In this document: in pieces, positions 1 through 18,171 of the stretch
How the letters are laid out: the number at the start of each line of letters is the position of its first letter
Numbering within the stretch: the stretch's first letter is position 1
Source of the DNA: CAVTWH01 sp963850915
Lineage (GTDB): Bacteria > Actinomycetota > Actinomycetes > Mycobacteriales > Micromonosporaceae
Length of the DNA stretch: 64,000 nucleotides
Assembly (NCBI GenBank): GCA_963850915.1
Contig: CAWKND010000004.1
Location: 1 to 64,000 of the forward strand
Direction of reading: 5' to 3'
Program-made: the position numbers and the translations under genes
The notes under the pieces: model-generated
The model's input: only the letters and a program-made list of their open reading frames with translations
What the model was told of the DNA's origin: nothing
Databases searched by the model: none

Positions 1-804
1 CCAGTTGGCCTGGGCATGCATGAACCGCAGCGGATCACCGAGCGCCGCCCAGGTGTAGAGCATGTACGCCAGCAGGCCGGCCGGGATCAGCGCGGCGAAC
101 AGCACGTCCGGCCGTACCTTGCGCAGCTGCCAGCCCCGCATCTGCAGGTACTCGTAGGCGAACGGGACCAGCAGGAGTACCCCGGAGGAGCGGTTCGCAC
201 TGGCCAGCGCCCCGAGTACCCCGGCCACCCACCAGTGGTGCCGACGGATGGCGTACACGCAGCCGACGCTCAGTGCGATGGCGAGCGAGACGTTGTACCC
301 CGCGGCGAGGAAGAACCCGGCCGGGAAGATCACCAGGTACCAGGTACTCCGCAGCCCGGTACGCGCGTCCGACTCGTACTCGAACAGCCGGTGCAGCAGT
401 ACCACCGCGGCCAGGAATGCGATGTTCGACACCACGACAAGCGCGGCGAACGCGCCCCCCGGCAGCAGCGGGTTGATCAGCCAGCCGAGCAGCGGGAAGA
501 GGGGGAAGAAGGCGGTCGCCGGGTCGGCCCGGTCCGGTGCCAACCCGGTGTACCCGTGCTGGGCGATCTGGACGAACCAGTCGGTGTCCCAGCGGTTCCA
601 GTCGGTCCACTCGGGGCGCAGCTGGGCATCGGTGTTGGTGATCATCGCGAGCAGCAGCATCACCGCGAGGAAGCCCAGGTGCGCGGCGAGCCAGATGGCT
701 GAACCGTTGAGCAGGGCGCGTCGCCAGGGACTGGTGCGCTCGGGTGAGACCGGTTCGACGGGCTGCTCGTCGGTTTCCGCGGCCGTGATTGTTGGCGCTG
801 ACAC
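1..804 (-). CDS. PIG-V-type membrane mannosyltransferase, 5' part
   Basis: Integral membrane protein, 268 codons visible, running off the left edge, so the C-terminus is missing. A short cytoplasmic N-terminus (from MSAPTITAAETDEQ) is followed by a first membrane segment at about residues 36-56, then the motif WDTDWFVQIAQHGY, which matches the WD..W...A..GY region of the PIG-V / GPI mannosyltransferase-like family, and several more hydrophobic helices. Such enzymes use polyprenyl-phosphate mannose outside the membrane. I chose GTG at 804; an in-frame ATG at 849 would add 15 residues (MVTLTRTRPTWIFAA) and cannot be excluded, and neither start has a strong ribosome binding site. Substrate unknown. 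It is divergent from rpoB. Confidence 0.7.
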   Translation of the reverse strand, partial: MSAPTITAAETDEQPVEPVSPERTSPWRRALLNGSAIWLAAHLGFLAVMLLLAMITNTDAQLRPEWTDWNRWDTDWFVQIAQHGYTGLAPDRADPATAFFPLFPLLGWLINPLLPGGAFAALVVVSNIAFLAAVVLLHRLFEYESDARTGLRSTWYLVIFPAGFFLAAGYNVSLAIALSVGCVYAIRRHHWWVAGVLGALASANRSSGVLLLVPFAYEYLQMRGWQLRKVRPDVLFAALIPAGLLAYMLYTWAALGDPLRFMHAQANW

Positions 805-1239
805 GGCAGCAAATATCCAGGTGGGACGAGTTCGTGTCAACGTGACCATGCCAGCCTGTGGGTAGGTCTTGAAGCGCAACTGTCCGGTATAGATCGCCCG
901 GAGCACTTGACGATGCCCGTCAGGTTAGGCACGCTGATTGCGCAACGCTTCCGCAGGGTGCGGTTTCTGCCGCTGGCGGCCTTGGGAGCGGCGCCGTGAA
1001 ACGAGGGCTCAGACCCTGGTCCGGCAGCCGTACAGAGGCCGTCGCGACGCTCCTGCGGGTGGGGCTGGACAGCGGCTGCCCTTCCGGCTAAACTGCTAGT
1101 TTGCGCTGCCTTCCGACTGCTTCCCTGTGCGCGTTGTCCGCTTTTGGGCGCTTTGCCTGCTGCGGGCACTGTGGACGGGGCCCATCGGGGTGCACGCGAA
1201 ACGGCCGTTCTGCACCACAGGTCCTCGGAAGGACGCATC
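805..1239. other. intergenic region upstream of rpoB
   Basis: About 390-435 bases without a supportable gene between the divergent membrane protein and rpoB. The conserved-looking stretch TAAACTGCTAGTTTGCGCTG starts at 1089. Short forward reading frames here have no family resemblance and overlap the rpoB leader. Confidence 0.6.
1089..1102 (+). promoter_or_regulatory. candidate -10 region / palindrome upstream of rpoB
   Basis: TAAACT (1089-1094) and TAGTTT (1097-1102) both resemble actinobacterial -10 elements, and together they form the inverted repeat AAACT-GCT-AGTTT. A similar TTTGCGCTGCC stretch is, as I recall it, conserved just upstream of rpoB in other actinomycetes. No clear -35 was seen, so this may be a promoter or a processing site. 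Confidence 0.35.
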
Positions 1240-4681
<3,442 letters not shown>

Positions 4682-4687
4682 GTAGAG

Positions 4688-4754
4688 GGTCTCGGGGGGC
4701 TTGCCCACTCCAGGCGGTCAGGCTTGATCCTCCGTGGTCAAGCCCCCCGAGACC
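4688..4754 (+). terminator. long perfect inverted repeat between rpoB and rpoC
   Basis: Left arm GGTCTCGGGGGGCTTG (4688-4703) and right arm CAAGCCCCCCGAGACC (4739-4754) are perfectly complementary over 16 bp, with a 35-base loop. No U-tract follows, as is usual for actinobacterial hairpin terminators. Position inside the rpoBC transcript suggests attenuation or RNA processing instead of full termination, because rpoC lacks an obvious promoter of its own. Confidence 0.7.
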
Positions 4755-4850
4755 AGCCCTCGCCTCGCAAGTGGGGGTTGAGCTAAGCGAGTCCCGTGAC
4801 TCGCAAAGTCTCGTGAAATTGAGTGTTTTACGACACGAGGGATAAACCAA

Positions 4851-8742
<3,892 letters not shown>

Positions 8743-8757
8743 CTAGAACGGCACCTA

Positions 8758-8793
8758 GGAGGGGCGTCGCGGCACCAGCCGCGGCGCCCCTCC
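8758..8793 (+). terminator. rpoC terminator
   Basis: GGAGGGGCGTCGCGG (8758-8772) pairs with CCGCGGCGCCCCTCC (8779-8793), 15 bp with a single G-U pair and a six-base loop, 15 bases after the rpoC stop. Confidence 0.85.
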
Positions 8794-8815
8794 GCCGTGT
8801 GGTTTATTGGACGGT

Positions 8816-9157
8816 ATGACCACGCAGGCGCTGCGCCACCCGCTCGACCCGGACCAGGCCCGCTCCAGCAAAGCGGTGGTCGTCCTGGTGCTCGGCATCG
8901 TGGCGGCGCTCACCGGCTTCTTCCTGGGTGGGCTCATCCCGGCGACGCTGGCGCTGCGGCTGGCCCGGGACACCGATGCCGAGCTCCGCCGGTCGGCCGG
9001 CTTCCTGACCGGCTGGCGGCTGCTGCGGGCCGGTGTGGTGCTGGCCTGGATCGGGGTGATCCTGGCGGCGACCGGGCTGGTGGTCGCCGCGATCGTCGGC
9101 CTGGTGCACCTGGCGACCACGCCCAGCGGTACGGACTTCGGCAACAACGTCAACTGA
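8816..9157 (+). CDS. small DUF4190-like membrane protein
   Basis: Predicted 113-residue membrane protein with two hydrophobic hairpin segments, about residues 20-45 (KAVVVLVLGIVAALTGFFLG) and 69-100. The polar linker LRLARDTDAELRRSAGF and the overall hairpin resemble DUF4190-type proteins, although the family call is weak. Start is ATG at 8816 (MTTQALRHPLDPDQ); a TTG three codons earlier is in frame. It lies just after the rpoC terminator and 58 bases before another protein of similar build, so the two may be paralogues sharing a transcript. Function unknown. Confidence 0.65.
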   Translation: MTTQALRHPLDPDQARSSKAVVVLVLGIVAALTGFFLGGLIPATLALRLARDTDAELRRSAGFLTGWRLLRAGVVLAWIGVILAATGLVVAAIVGLVHLATTPSGTDFGNNVN

Positions 9158-9215
9158 CGGCCGGGGGCTATCGGCCGCGCCGGCCGGCCCGCCGGGTCCG
9201 TGGCAAGATGCACAC

Positions 9216-9803
9216 GTGACCGATCAGCCGCGCTGGGATGGCGGGCAGCCGGGCGGGTGGGTACCCCCCGGCATCCGGCCGCCGGCACCATCGCCGGGTC
9301 AGCCGCCGTACGGCCCCCCGGCGCCCGCCTGGCAGCAGTCCCCCTACCCGCCCGCTCACCCGCCCCAGTACGGCCAGCCGGCGTACCCGCCACCCGGGTA
9401 CCCGCCCGCGCCCACGCCGCCCACCAGTGGCACTCCTGGCGGGCTACGGGTGGAGCCGGTACCGGGTACCGCGTTCGCCGTCGCCTACCTGCCCGTCCCC
9501 GCCACCGTGTACGGTCCGGCCGTCGGCAGCCTGGTGACCGGGATCGCCGCCGTTCTGGTCGGACTCTTCGTCGCCTGCCTGGGCCTGGGTACCGGCTCCG
9601 CGGTCGCGGCGGGTGCGTTCACCATCACAACCAGCCTGCTGGGCGGGGCTGCGTTGGTCGTCGGGGTACTGGCCATGCGGCAGATCAAGGCGTCCGCCGG
9701 GCGGTTCAGTGGCCGGGGGATGGCCATCACGGGCATCGTCTGCGGCGCCACCGGCCTCGGCATCGGCCTGCTCGGCCTGCTGTTGGCGGTCGCCGTCCAG
9801 TGA
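9216..9803 (+). CDS. Pro-rich DUF4190-like membrane protein
   Basis: Protein of 195 residues starting at GTG 9216 (VTDQPRWDGGQPGG). The first 70 residues are Pro/Gly/Tyr/Gln-rich and disordered (repeats such as PPYGPPAP and PPGYPPAP). Two or three hydrophobic segments follow, from about residue 95 to the C-terminus (VGSLVTGIAAVLVGLFVACL; GIGLLGLLLAVAVQ), with the linker AMRQIKASAGRFSGRGMAIT typical of DUF4190 proteins. Many actinobacterial proteins have this plan of a proline-rich cytoplasmic tail plus a helical hairpin; no enzymatic role is known. It resembles the preceding gene in topology. Confidence 0.7.
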   Translation: MTDQPRWDGGQPGGWVPPGIRPPAPSPGQPPYGPPAPAWQQSPYPPAHPPQYGQPAYPPPGYPPAPTPPTSGTPGGLRVEPVPGTAFAVAYLPVPATVYGPAVGSLVTGIAAVLVGLFVACLGLGTGSAVAAGAFTITTSLLGGAALVVGVLAMRQIKASAGRFSGRGMAITGIVCGATGLGIGLLGLLLAVAVQ

Positions 9804-9910
9804 GCCGGCGCGGCCGGGGTGGGATAGCGCGCGAACTACTCCGCGCGACCCGGTACACTGGACCATTGGAGTCACCAGCACGGCGTTGAGGCCAACCGGC
9901 TAGCCCCGTT

Positions 9911-9939
9911 TTGACCTGCGCGCTCACGGTGGGTACTCT
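9911..9939 (+). promoter_or_regulatory. promoter of the str operon
   Basis: TTGACC (9911-9916), a 17-base spacer and TACTCT (9934-9939) give a close match to a principal-sigma promoter. It would start transcription near 9946 and leave a leader of about 285 nt before rpsL. Confidence 0.75.
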
Positions 9940-10063
9940 TTTCCCTCGTGCCCAGGCTTGCCTGGGACCCTCGTGCGTGCGCGCTGGCCGGTACCTCATA
10001 CGGCCGGGTGCGGCAGGGGGCGGGAACTCGGCGCTCCGAACGGTGCGCCGGAACGTGGCCGGG

Positions 10064-10087
10064 CGACACGCCCGACTGCGGGGGTCG
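10064..10087 (+). promoter_or_regulatory. recurring leader hairpin motif, copy 1 (rpsL)
   Basis: CGAC, ACG, CCCG, loop ACTG, CGGG, G, GTCG: two stacked helices (CGAC with GTCG, CCCG with CGGG) separated by an asymmetric bulge. The same layout occurs before rpsJ (14900) and infA (28579). It lies downstream of the promoter at 9911, so it would be in the rpsL leader RNA. Confidence 0.6.
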
Positions 10088-10231
10088 GCCGGGACACGTT
10101 CGCCGACCAGCGCACGACACCAACCAGCACGAACAGCAACACAGCACGCAGCAAGAACAGCAACGAAGCAAGAACACCGGCAGTACAAGGCGCGGCCGTC
10201 GGGACGGCGGCCAGAGGGAGACAGGAAGCCC

Positions 10232-10612
10232 GTGCCAACGATCCAGCAGCTGGTCCGCAAGGGCCGCCAGGCGAAGACGAGCAAGACCAAGACGCCGGCG
10301 CTGAAGGGAAGCCCGCAGCGGCGCGGCGTGTGTACCCGCGTGTACACCACCACGCCGAAGAAGCCGAACTCGGCTCTGCGGAAGGTAGCTCGTGTCCGGC
10401 TGACCAGCCAGATCGAGGTCACCGCCTACATCCCCGGTGTCGGCCACAACCTGCAGGAGCACTCGATCGTGCTCGTGCGTGGCGGCCGGGTGAAGGACCT
10501 GCCCGGTGTTCGCTACAAGATCATTCGCGGCTCCCTCGACACCCAGGGCGTCCGCAACCGCAAGCAGGCTCGCAGCCGGTACGGCGCGAAGCTCGTGAAG
10601 GAGAAGAGCTGA
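10232..10612 (+). CDS. rpsL: ribosomal protein uS12
   Basis: Decoding-centre protein of the 30S subunit, 126 residues, start GTG at 10232 (VPTIQQLVRKGR). The streptomycin loops read TTPKKPNSALRK and GGRVKDLPGVRYK, with the usual lysines in both, so the residues most often changed in streptomycin resistance are wild type. First gene of the str operon; rpsG begins two bases after its stop. Confidence 0.97.
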   Translation: MPTIQQLVRKGRQAKTSKTKTPALKGSPQRRGVCTRVYTTTPKKPNSALRKVARVRLTSQIEVTAYIPGVGHNLQEHSIVLVRGGRVKDLPGVRYKIIRGSLDTQGVRNRKQARSRYGAKLVKEKS

Positions 10613-10613
10613 C

Positions 10614-11084
10614 ATGCCGCGCAAGGGCCCCGCTCCGAAGCGTCCGCTGATCGCGGACCCGGTATACAACTCGCAGCTGGTCACTCAGCTGATCAACAAG
10701 ATCCTCTCCGAGGGCAAGCGCCAGCTGGCCGAGCGCATCGTGTACGGCGCGCTGGAGGCTGCCCGGGAGAAGTCGGGTACCGACCCGGTTGTCACGCTCA
10801 AGCGGGCAATGGACAACGTGAAGCCGACCCTCGAGGTGCGCAGCCGCCGTGTTGGTGGCGCCACCTACCAGGTCCCGGTCGAGGTGCGCGCGCCCCGCGC
10901 CGTCACGCTCGGGCTGCGCTGGCTGGTCAGCTACTCGCAGGCCCGGCGCGAGAAGACCATGATCGAGCGGCTCGCCAACGAGCTGCTCGACGCGAGCAAC
11001 GGCCTCGGTGCCGCCGTCAAGCGGCGCGAGGACACGCACAAGATGGCCGAGTCCAACAAGGCCTTCGCGCACTACCGCTGGTAA
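10614..11084 (+). CDS. rpsG: ribosomal protein uS7
   Basis: 30S head assembly protein that nucleates folding of the 16S 3' domain, 156 residues, the usual length. ATG at 10614 follows GGAGAAG inside the end of rpsL. The sequence MPRKGPAPKRPLIADPVYNS and the C-terminal EDTHKMAESNKAFAHYRW are typical. It is in tight order rpsL-rpsG-fusA. Confidence 0.97.
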   Translation: MPRKGPAPKRPLIADPVYNSQLVTQLINKILSEGKRQLAERIVYGALEAAREKSGTDPVVTLKRAMDNVKPTLEVRSRRVGGATYQVPVEVRAPRAVTLGLRWLVSYSQARREKTMIERLANELLDASNGLGAAVKRREDTHKMAESNKAFAHYRW

Positions 11085-11205
11085 GCCAGCCCTCCGCTGG
11101 TGAGCTGGCCTTCCGCCGGCTCACCGGCCGGCGGGATGGCACAACCGGCCCGGCGCCGCTGGCGCCCGGGTGCACCACCCGATACGAGACGAAGTAGGGA
11201 TTGCA

Positions 11206-13302
<2,097 letters not shown>

Positions 13303-13307
13303 GTGGC

Positions 13308-13335
13308 TCCCGGAGCGGCGTGAGCCGCTCCGGGA
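13308..13335 (+). terminator. hairpin between fusA and tuf
   Basis: TCCCGGAGCGGC (13308-13319) and GCCGCTCCGGGA (13324-13335) pair perfectly over 12 bp around a GTGA tetraloop, beginning six bases after the fusA stop. It is likely a partial terminator that sets the tuf to fusA transcript ratio. Confidence 0.75.
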
Positions 13336-13496
13336 CCGCTCCCGTCCGGAGCCCAGCAAGCTGCTTCGCACCGGGGTTGGTAGGCCACCTGGCCAGCCAA
13401 CCCGTCGACAAGGTCGGCCGCCGACGGCGGAAGACTTCAGAAACAAGTACAAGTCCGGCGGCTAGCTCCGCACCGGACAGTCACAGGAGGACACCA

Positions 13497-14690
<1,194 letters not shown>

Positions 14691-14706
14691 ACTAGGTAAC
14701 CCCGAT

Positions 14707-14736
14707 TTCACGTGCCGTGCCCTGGTACGGCATAAT
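14707..14736 (+). promoter_or_regulatory. candidate S10 operon promoter
   Basis: TTCACG (14707-14712), an 18-base spacer and CATAAT (14731-14736). The match is moderate. If used, the start would be near 14743 and the hairpin at 14757 would lie in the leader. Confidence 0.4.
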
Positions 14737-14756
14737 GATGGGGTTGCGCTTCGCGC

Positions 14757-14786
14757 GGGGTGGTCGGCTGCCCAGCTGACCACCCC
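14757..14786 (+). terminator. tuf terminator or S10 leader hairpin
   Basis: GGGGTGGTCGGCTG (14757-14770) pairs with CAGCTGACCACCCC (14773-14786) over 14 bp with one G-U pair and a two-base gap between the arms. Confidence 0.75.
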
Positions 14787-14899
14787 CGCATGGCGCCCGA
14801 GTTCCGACTCCGGTCGGGGCCCGCGGGCGCCGGGCTCACCGCGACGAGAGCCGCTCCACCGCCCTTCGGGGTACCGGGGCGGAGCCTGGTTCCTCCAGG

Positions 14900-14923
14900 C
14901 GACACGCCCGAGCGCGGGGGTCG
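14900..14923 (+). promoter_or_regulatory. recurring leader hairpin motif, copy 2 (rpsJ)
   Basis: CGAC, ACG, CCCG, loop AGCG, CGGG, G, GTCG, identical in layout to the copy before rpsL and differing only in the loop. It ends 102 bases before the rpsJ start. Confidence 0.6.
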
Positions 14924-15025
14924 GTAAGGGGAGGGTCCGAGTCCTGGACCTGCACCTTTACAACCGTCGGGGCCACCACGGACCCGGAAACACAGCGGCA
15001 TCGAGAGAAGGAACAAGAAGCCATC

Positions 15026-15334
15026 ATGGCGGGACAGAAGATCCGCATCCGGCTCAAGGCCTACGACCACGAGGTCGTCGACTCGTCGGCACGCAAGATC
15101 GTCGAGACGGTGACGCGTACCGGTGCGTCGGTCGCGGGCCCGGTGCCGCTGCCCACGGAGATCAACCGCTTCTGCGTCATCCGCTCGCCGCACAAGTACA
15201 AGGACTCGCGCGAGCACTTCGAGATGCGTACGCACAAGCGACTGATCGACATCATCGACCCGACTCCCAAGACGGTCGACTCGCTCATGCGCCTCGACCT
15301 GCCGGCTGGCGTCGACATCGAGATCAAGCTGTAG
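15026..15334 (+). CDS. rpsJ: ribosomal protein uS10
   Basis: 30S head protein and NusG partner in antitermination, 102 residues, the standard length. ATG at 15026 follows GAAGGAACAAGAAGCCATC. Sequence MAGQKIRIRLKAYDHEVVDS and the C-terminal LPAGVDIEIKL are typical. First gene of the S10 operon. Confidence 0.97.
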   Translation: MAGQKIRIRLKAYDHEVVDSSARKIVETVTRTGASVAGPVPLPTEINRFCVIRSPHKYKDSREHFEMRTHKRLIDIIDPTPKTVDSLMRLDLPAGVDIEIKL

Positions 15335-15347
15335 GGACTGCGAACTC

Positions 15348-16007
15348 ATGGACAGGCAAGTCAAGGGCATCCTGGGCGCCAAGCTCGGCATGACCCAGGT
15401 CTGGGACAACAACAAAGTTGTCCCGGTGACTGTGGTGCAGGCCGGACCGTGCGTCGTGACCCAGGTCCGCACCGCGGACAAGGACGGCTACTCGGCGATC
15501 CAGCTGGCTTACGGGCAGATTGACCCTCGTAAGGTCAACAAGCCGAAGGCCGGCCACTACGCCAAGGCCGACGTGGCGCCGCGCCGACACATCGTCGAGC
15601 TGCGCACCACCGACGCCAGCGAGTACCAGCTCGGCTCGGAGGTCACCGTGGACACGTTCACGGCCGGCCAGCCGATCGACGTCACCGGCAAGACCAAGGG
15701 CAAGGGCTTCGCGGGCGTGATGAAGCGACACGGCTTCCACGGCCTGAAGGCCAGCCACGGTGTCGAGCGCAAGCACCGCTCGCCCGGCTCGATCGGCGCC
15801 TGCGCCACGCCGGGCCGCGTCTTCAAGGGCGTACGGATGGCCGGTCGCATGGGTGGCGTGCGCTACACCGTGCAGAACCTGACCATCCAGGCGGTCGACC
15901 TGGAGAACAACGTGCTGCTCGTGAAGGGCGCCATCCCCGGCCCCGCGGGCGCGCTGGTGCTGGTACGTACCGCTGCCAAGAACCAGAAGAAGGGCGGTGC
16001 CAAGTGA
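15348..16007 (+). CDS. rplC: ribosomal protein uL3
   Basis: 50S protein whose central loop reaches toward the peptidyl-transferase centre, 219 residues. ATG at 15348 (MDRQVKGILGAKLGMTQVWD). The loop carries KHRSPGSIGACATPGRVFKG, and RMAGRMGGVRYTVQNL follows. It overlaps the next start by four bases (GTGA), so L3 and L4 are likely translationally coupled. Confidence 0.97.
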   Translation: MDRQVKGILGAKLGMTQVWDNNKVVPVTVVQAGPCVVTQVRTADKDGYSAIQLAYGQIDPRKVNKPKAGHYAKADVAPRRHIVELRTTDASEYQLGSEVTVDTFTAGQPIDVTGKTKGKGFAGVMKRHGFHGLKASHGVERKHRSPGSIGACATPGRVFKGVRMAGRMGGVRYTVQNLTIQAVDLENNVLLVKGAIPGPAGALVLVRTAAKNQKKGGAK

Positions 16008-16699
16008 CCAGCGTTGACGTACTCGACGCCGCAGGCGCCAAGTCCGGCACCGTCGATCTGCCCGCCGACGTCTTCGACGTACAGGCCAACATCCCGCTGA
16101 TGCACCAGGTTGTGGTGGCTCAGCTGGCGGCCGCCCGGCAGGGTACGCACAAGGCGAAGAGCCGCGGCGAGGTCTCCGGTGGTGGCCGCAAGCCGTACAA
16201 GCAGAAGGGCACCGGCCGGGCTCGTCAGGGCTCGATCCGCGCCCCGCAGTTCACCGGCGGTGGCGTGGTGCACGGGCCGGTCCCGCGCGACTACAGCCAG
16301 CGGACCCCGAAGAAGATGAAGGCTGCCGCCCTGCGTGGCGCCCTCTCCGACCGGGCCCGGGACGGCCGGCTCTACGTGATCGAGTCGTTCGTGGACGGCG
16401 AGACCCCGTCGACCAAGGCGGCGCTTGCCGCACTGGCCGCCGTCGTCTCCACCGAGAAGGTACTGGTGGTACTCAGCGCCGAGGACGAGCTGAACTGGCT
16501 CTCGCTGCGCAACGTACCCACCGTGCACCTGCTCGAGGCGCACCAGCTCAACACGTACGACGTGCTGGTGGCCGACGAGGTGGTCTTCACGACCGACGCG
16601 CTGAACGAGTTCCTGGGCGTACCGGCCGAGATCACCGCGGGCGACGCCGACGACGATGCCGACGAGGCTGACGACGACGATGAGGAGAGCGACAAGTGA
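16004..16699 (+). CDS. rplD: ribosomal protein uL4 with acidic tail
   Basis: 50S exit-tunnel protein, 231 residues, starting at GTG 16004 inside the rplC stop. The tunnel loop RGEVSGGGRKPYKQKGTGRA is intact; macrolide-related positions look normal. The last 20 or so residues are an Asp/Glu run (ADDDADEADDDDEESDK) not found in shorter homologues. Four-base GTGA overlaps couple it to rplC and rplW. Confidence 0.96.
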   Translation: MTSVDVLDAAGAKSGTVDLPADVFDVQANIPLMHQVVVAQLAAARQGTHKAKSRGEVSGGGRKPYKQKGTGRARQGSIRAPQFTGGGVVHGPVPRDYSQRTPKKMKAAALRGALSDRARDGRLYVIESFVDGETPSTKAALAALAAVVSTEKVLVVLSAEDELNWLSLRNVPTVHLLEAHQLNTYDVLVADEVVFTTDALNEFLGVPAEITAGDADDDADEADDDDEESDK

Positions 16700-16998
16700 C
16701 CACCATCGCCGACCCGCGCGACATCATCATCGCGCCGATCGTCTCCGAGAAGAGCTACACAGAGCTCAACAAGAACTGGTACACGTTCCTGGTCCACCCG
16801 GACGCGAACAAGACCGCGATCAAGATCGCTATCCAGCAGATCTTCAACGTCCGCGTCGAGACCGTGAACACCATGAACCGCCAGGGCAAGCGCAAGCGCA
16901 CCCGGACGGGCTTCGGAAAGCGGAAGGACACCAAACGCGCGCTCGTGAAGCTCGCCGAGGGCGACCGCATCGAAGCCTTCGGCGGACCGGTCAGCTGA
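16696..16998 (+). CDS. rplW: ribosomal protein uL23
   Basis: 50S protein at the exit of the tunnel, docking site for trigger factor and SRP, 100 residues. GTG at 16696 (VTTIADPRDIIIAPIVSEKS). The loop GKRKRTRTGFGKRKDTKRAL is typical. Coupled to rplD by a GTGA overlap. Confidence 0.97.
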   Translation: MTTIADPRDIIIAPIVSEKSYTELNKNWYTFLVHPDANKTAIKIAIQQIFNVRVETVNTMNRQGKRKRTRTGFGKRKDTKRALVKLAEGDRIEAFGGPVS

Positions 16999-17011
16999 GG
17001 GGTCTAGGACA

Positions 17012-17851
17012 ATGGCTATTCGTAAGTACAAGCCGACGACCCCGGGTCGTCGCGGCTCCAGCGTCGCCGACTTCGCCGAGATCACCCGTACGGGCTCGGA
17101 GAAGTCGCTGACCATGCCGCTGATCAGCAAGGGTGGCCGCAACGCCCACGGCCGGGTCACCGCCCGGCACCAGGGTGGCGGACACAAGCGGCAGTACCGG
17201 CTGATCGACTTCAAGCGGGTCGACAAGGACGGCGTGCCGGCCAAGGTCGCGCACATCGAGTACGACCCCAACCGGACCGCCCGCATCGCGCTGCTGCACT
17301 ACGCGGACGGCGAGAAGCGGTACATCCTGGCGCCCAAGGACCTGAAGCAGGGTGACGTCGTGGAGTCCGGCCCCGGGGCCGACATCAAGCCCGGTAACAA
17401 CCTGCCGCTGCGCAACATCCCGGTGGGTACCACCATCAACGGCGTGGAGCTGCGTCCGGGCGGCGGTGCCAAGCTGGCCCGCTCGGCCGGCGTCGGTATC
17501 CAGCTGCTCGGCCGCGAGGACGACTACGCCACGCTGCGCATGCCCTCGGGCGAAATCCGGCGGGTACTCGTCGGCTGCCGCGCGACGGTCGGCGAGATCG
17601 GCAACGCCGAGCAGTCAAACATCAACTGGGGCAAGGCTGGCCGGATGCGGTGGAAGGGCAAGCGCCCGTCCGTCCGTGGTGTGGCCATGAACCCGATCGA
17701 CCACCCGCACGGTGGTGGTGAGGGTAAGACCTCCGGTGGTCGCCACCCGGTCAACCCGAAGGGCAAGCCCGAGGGGCGTACCCGTAAGAAGGACCAGCCG
17801 AGCGACAAGTTGATCGTTCGCCGGCGCTACGCGACGCGCAAGCGCGGCTGA
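17012..17851 (+). CDS. rplB: ribosomal protein uL2
   Basis: Large-subunit protein needed for peptidyl-transferase activity, 279 residues. ATG at 17012 (MAIRKYKPTTPGRRGSSVAD). The conserved C-terminal region RGVAMNPIDHPHGGGEGKT contains the functional histidine. Thirteen bases separate it from rplW. Confidence 0.97.
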   Translation: MAIRKYKPTTPGRRGSSVADFAEITRTGSEKSLTMPLISKGGRNAHGRVTARHQGGGHKRQYRLIDFKRVDKDGVPAKVAHIEYDPNRTARIALLHYADGEKRYILAPKDLKQGDVVESGPGADIKPGNNLPLRNIPVGTTINGVELRPGGGAKLARSAGVGIQLLGREDDYATLRMPSGEIRRVLVGCRATVGEIGNAEQSNINWGKAGRMRWKGKRPSVRGVAMNPIDHPHGGGEGKTSGGRHPVNPKGKPEGRTRKKDQPSDKLIVRRRYATRKRG

Positions 17852-17863
17852 GGGAGATAGAGG

Positions 17864-18146
17864 ATGCCTCGCAGCCTGAAGAAGGGCCCGTTCGTTGACG
17901 GCCACCTGCTGAAGAAGGTGGAAGTCCAGAACGAGAAGAACTCGAAGAACGTCATCAAGACCTGGTCGCGGCGCTCGACGATCATTCCCGACATGCTCGG
18001 GCACACGATCGCGGTGCACGACGGACGCAAGCACGTACCGGTGTTCGTCAGCGAGGCGATGGTCGGTCACAAGCTCGGTGAATTCGCGTTGACCCGGACG
18101 TTCAAGGGTCACGAGAAGGACGATCGCAAGAGCCGGCGCCGGGTAG
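17864..18146 (+). CDS. rpsS: ribosomal protein uS19 (stop hidden by a +1 base)
   Basis: 30S head protein next to S13. ATG at 17864 (MPRSLKKGPFVDGHLLKKVE). The family is 93 residues long and ends KSRRR. Here the 93rd codon (CGG, 18140-18142) is followed by G-TAG, so one extra G in the GGG run at 18141-18143 pushes the ribosome past the expected TAG (18144-18146) and adds 39 unrelated residues to 18262, across the start of rplV. The natural end is therefore placed at 18146. Most likely a base-call insertion. Confidence 0.93.
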
Positions 18147-18171
18147 CGCAGGCCGAGGATAGAGGATCAAG

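Larger units (their letters stand above)
9804..10231 (+). other. str operon promoter and leader region
   Basis: 428 bases without a gene. It holds a clear promoter (9911-9939), a second possible -10 (TACACT, 9854-9859), the recurring hairpin motif (10064-10087) and a long leader before rpsL. No peptide with family resemblance was seen. Confidence 0.7.
14691..15025 (+). other. tuf-rpsJ intergenic region and S10 operon leader
   Basis: 335 bases without a gene. In order it holds a candidate promoter (14707-14736), a hairpin (14757-14786), and the recurring motif (14900-14923) before rpsJ. Confidence 0.65.
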
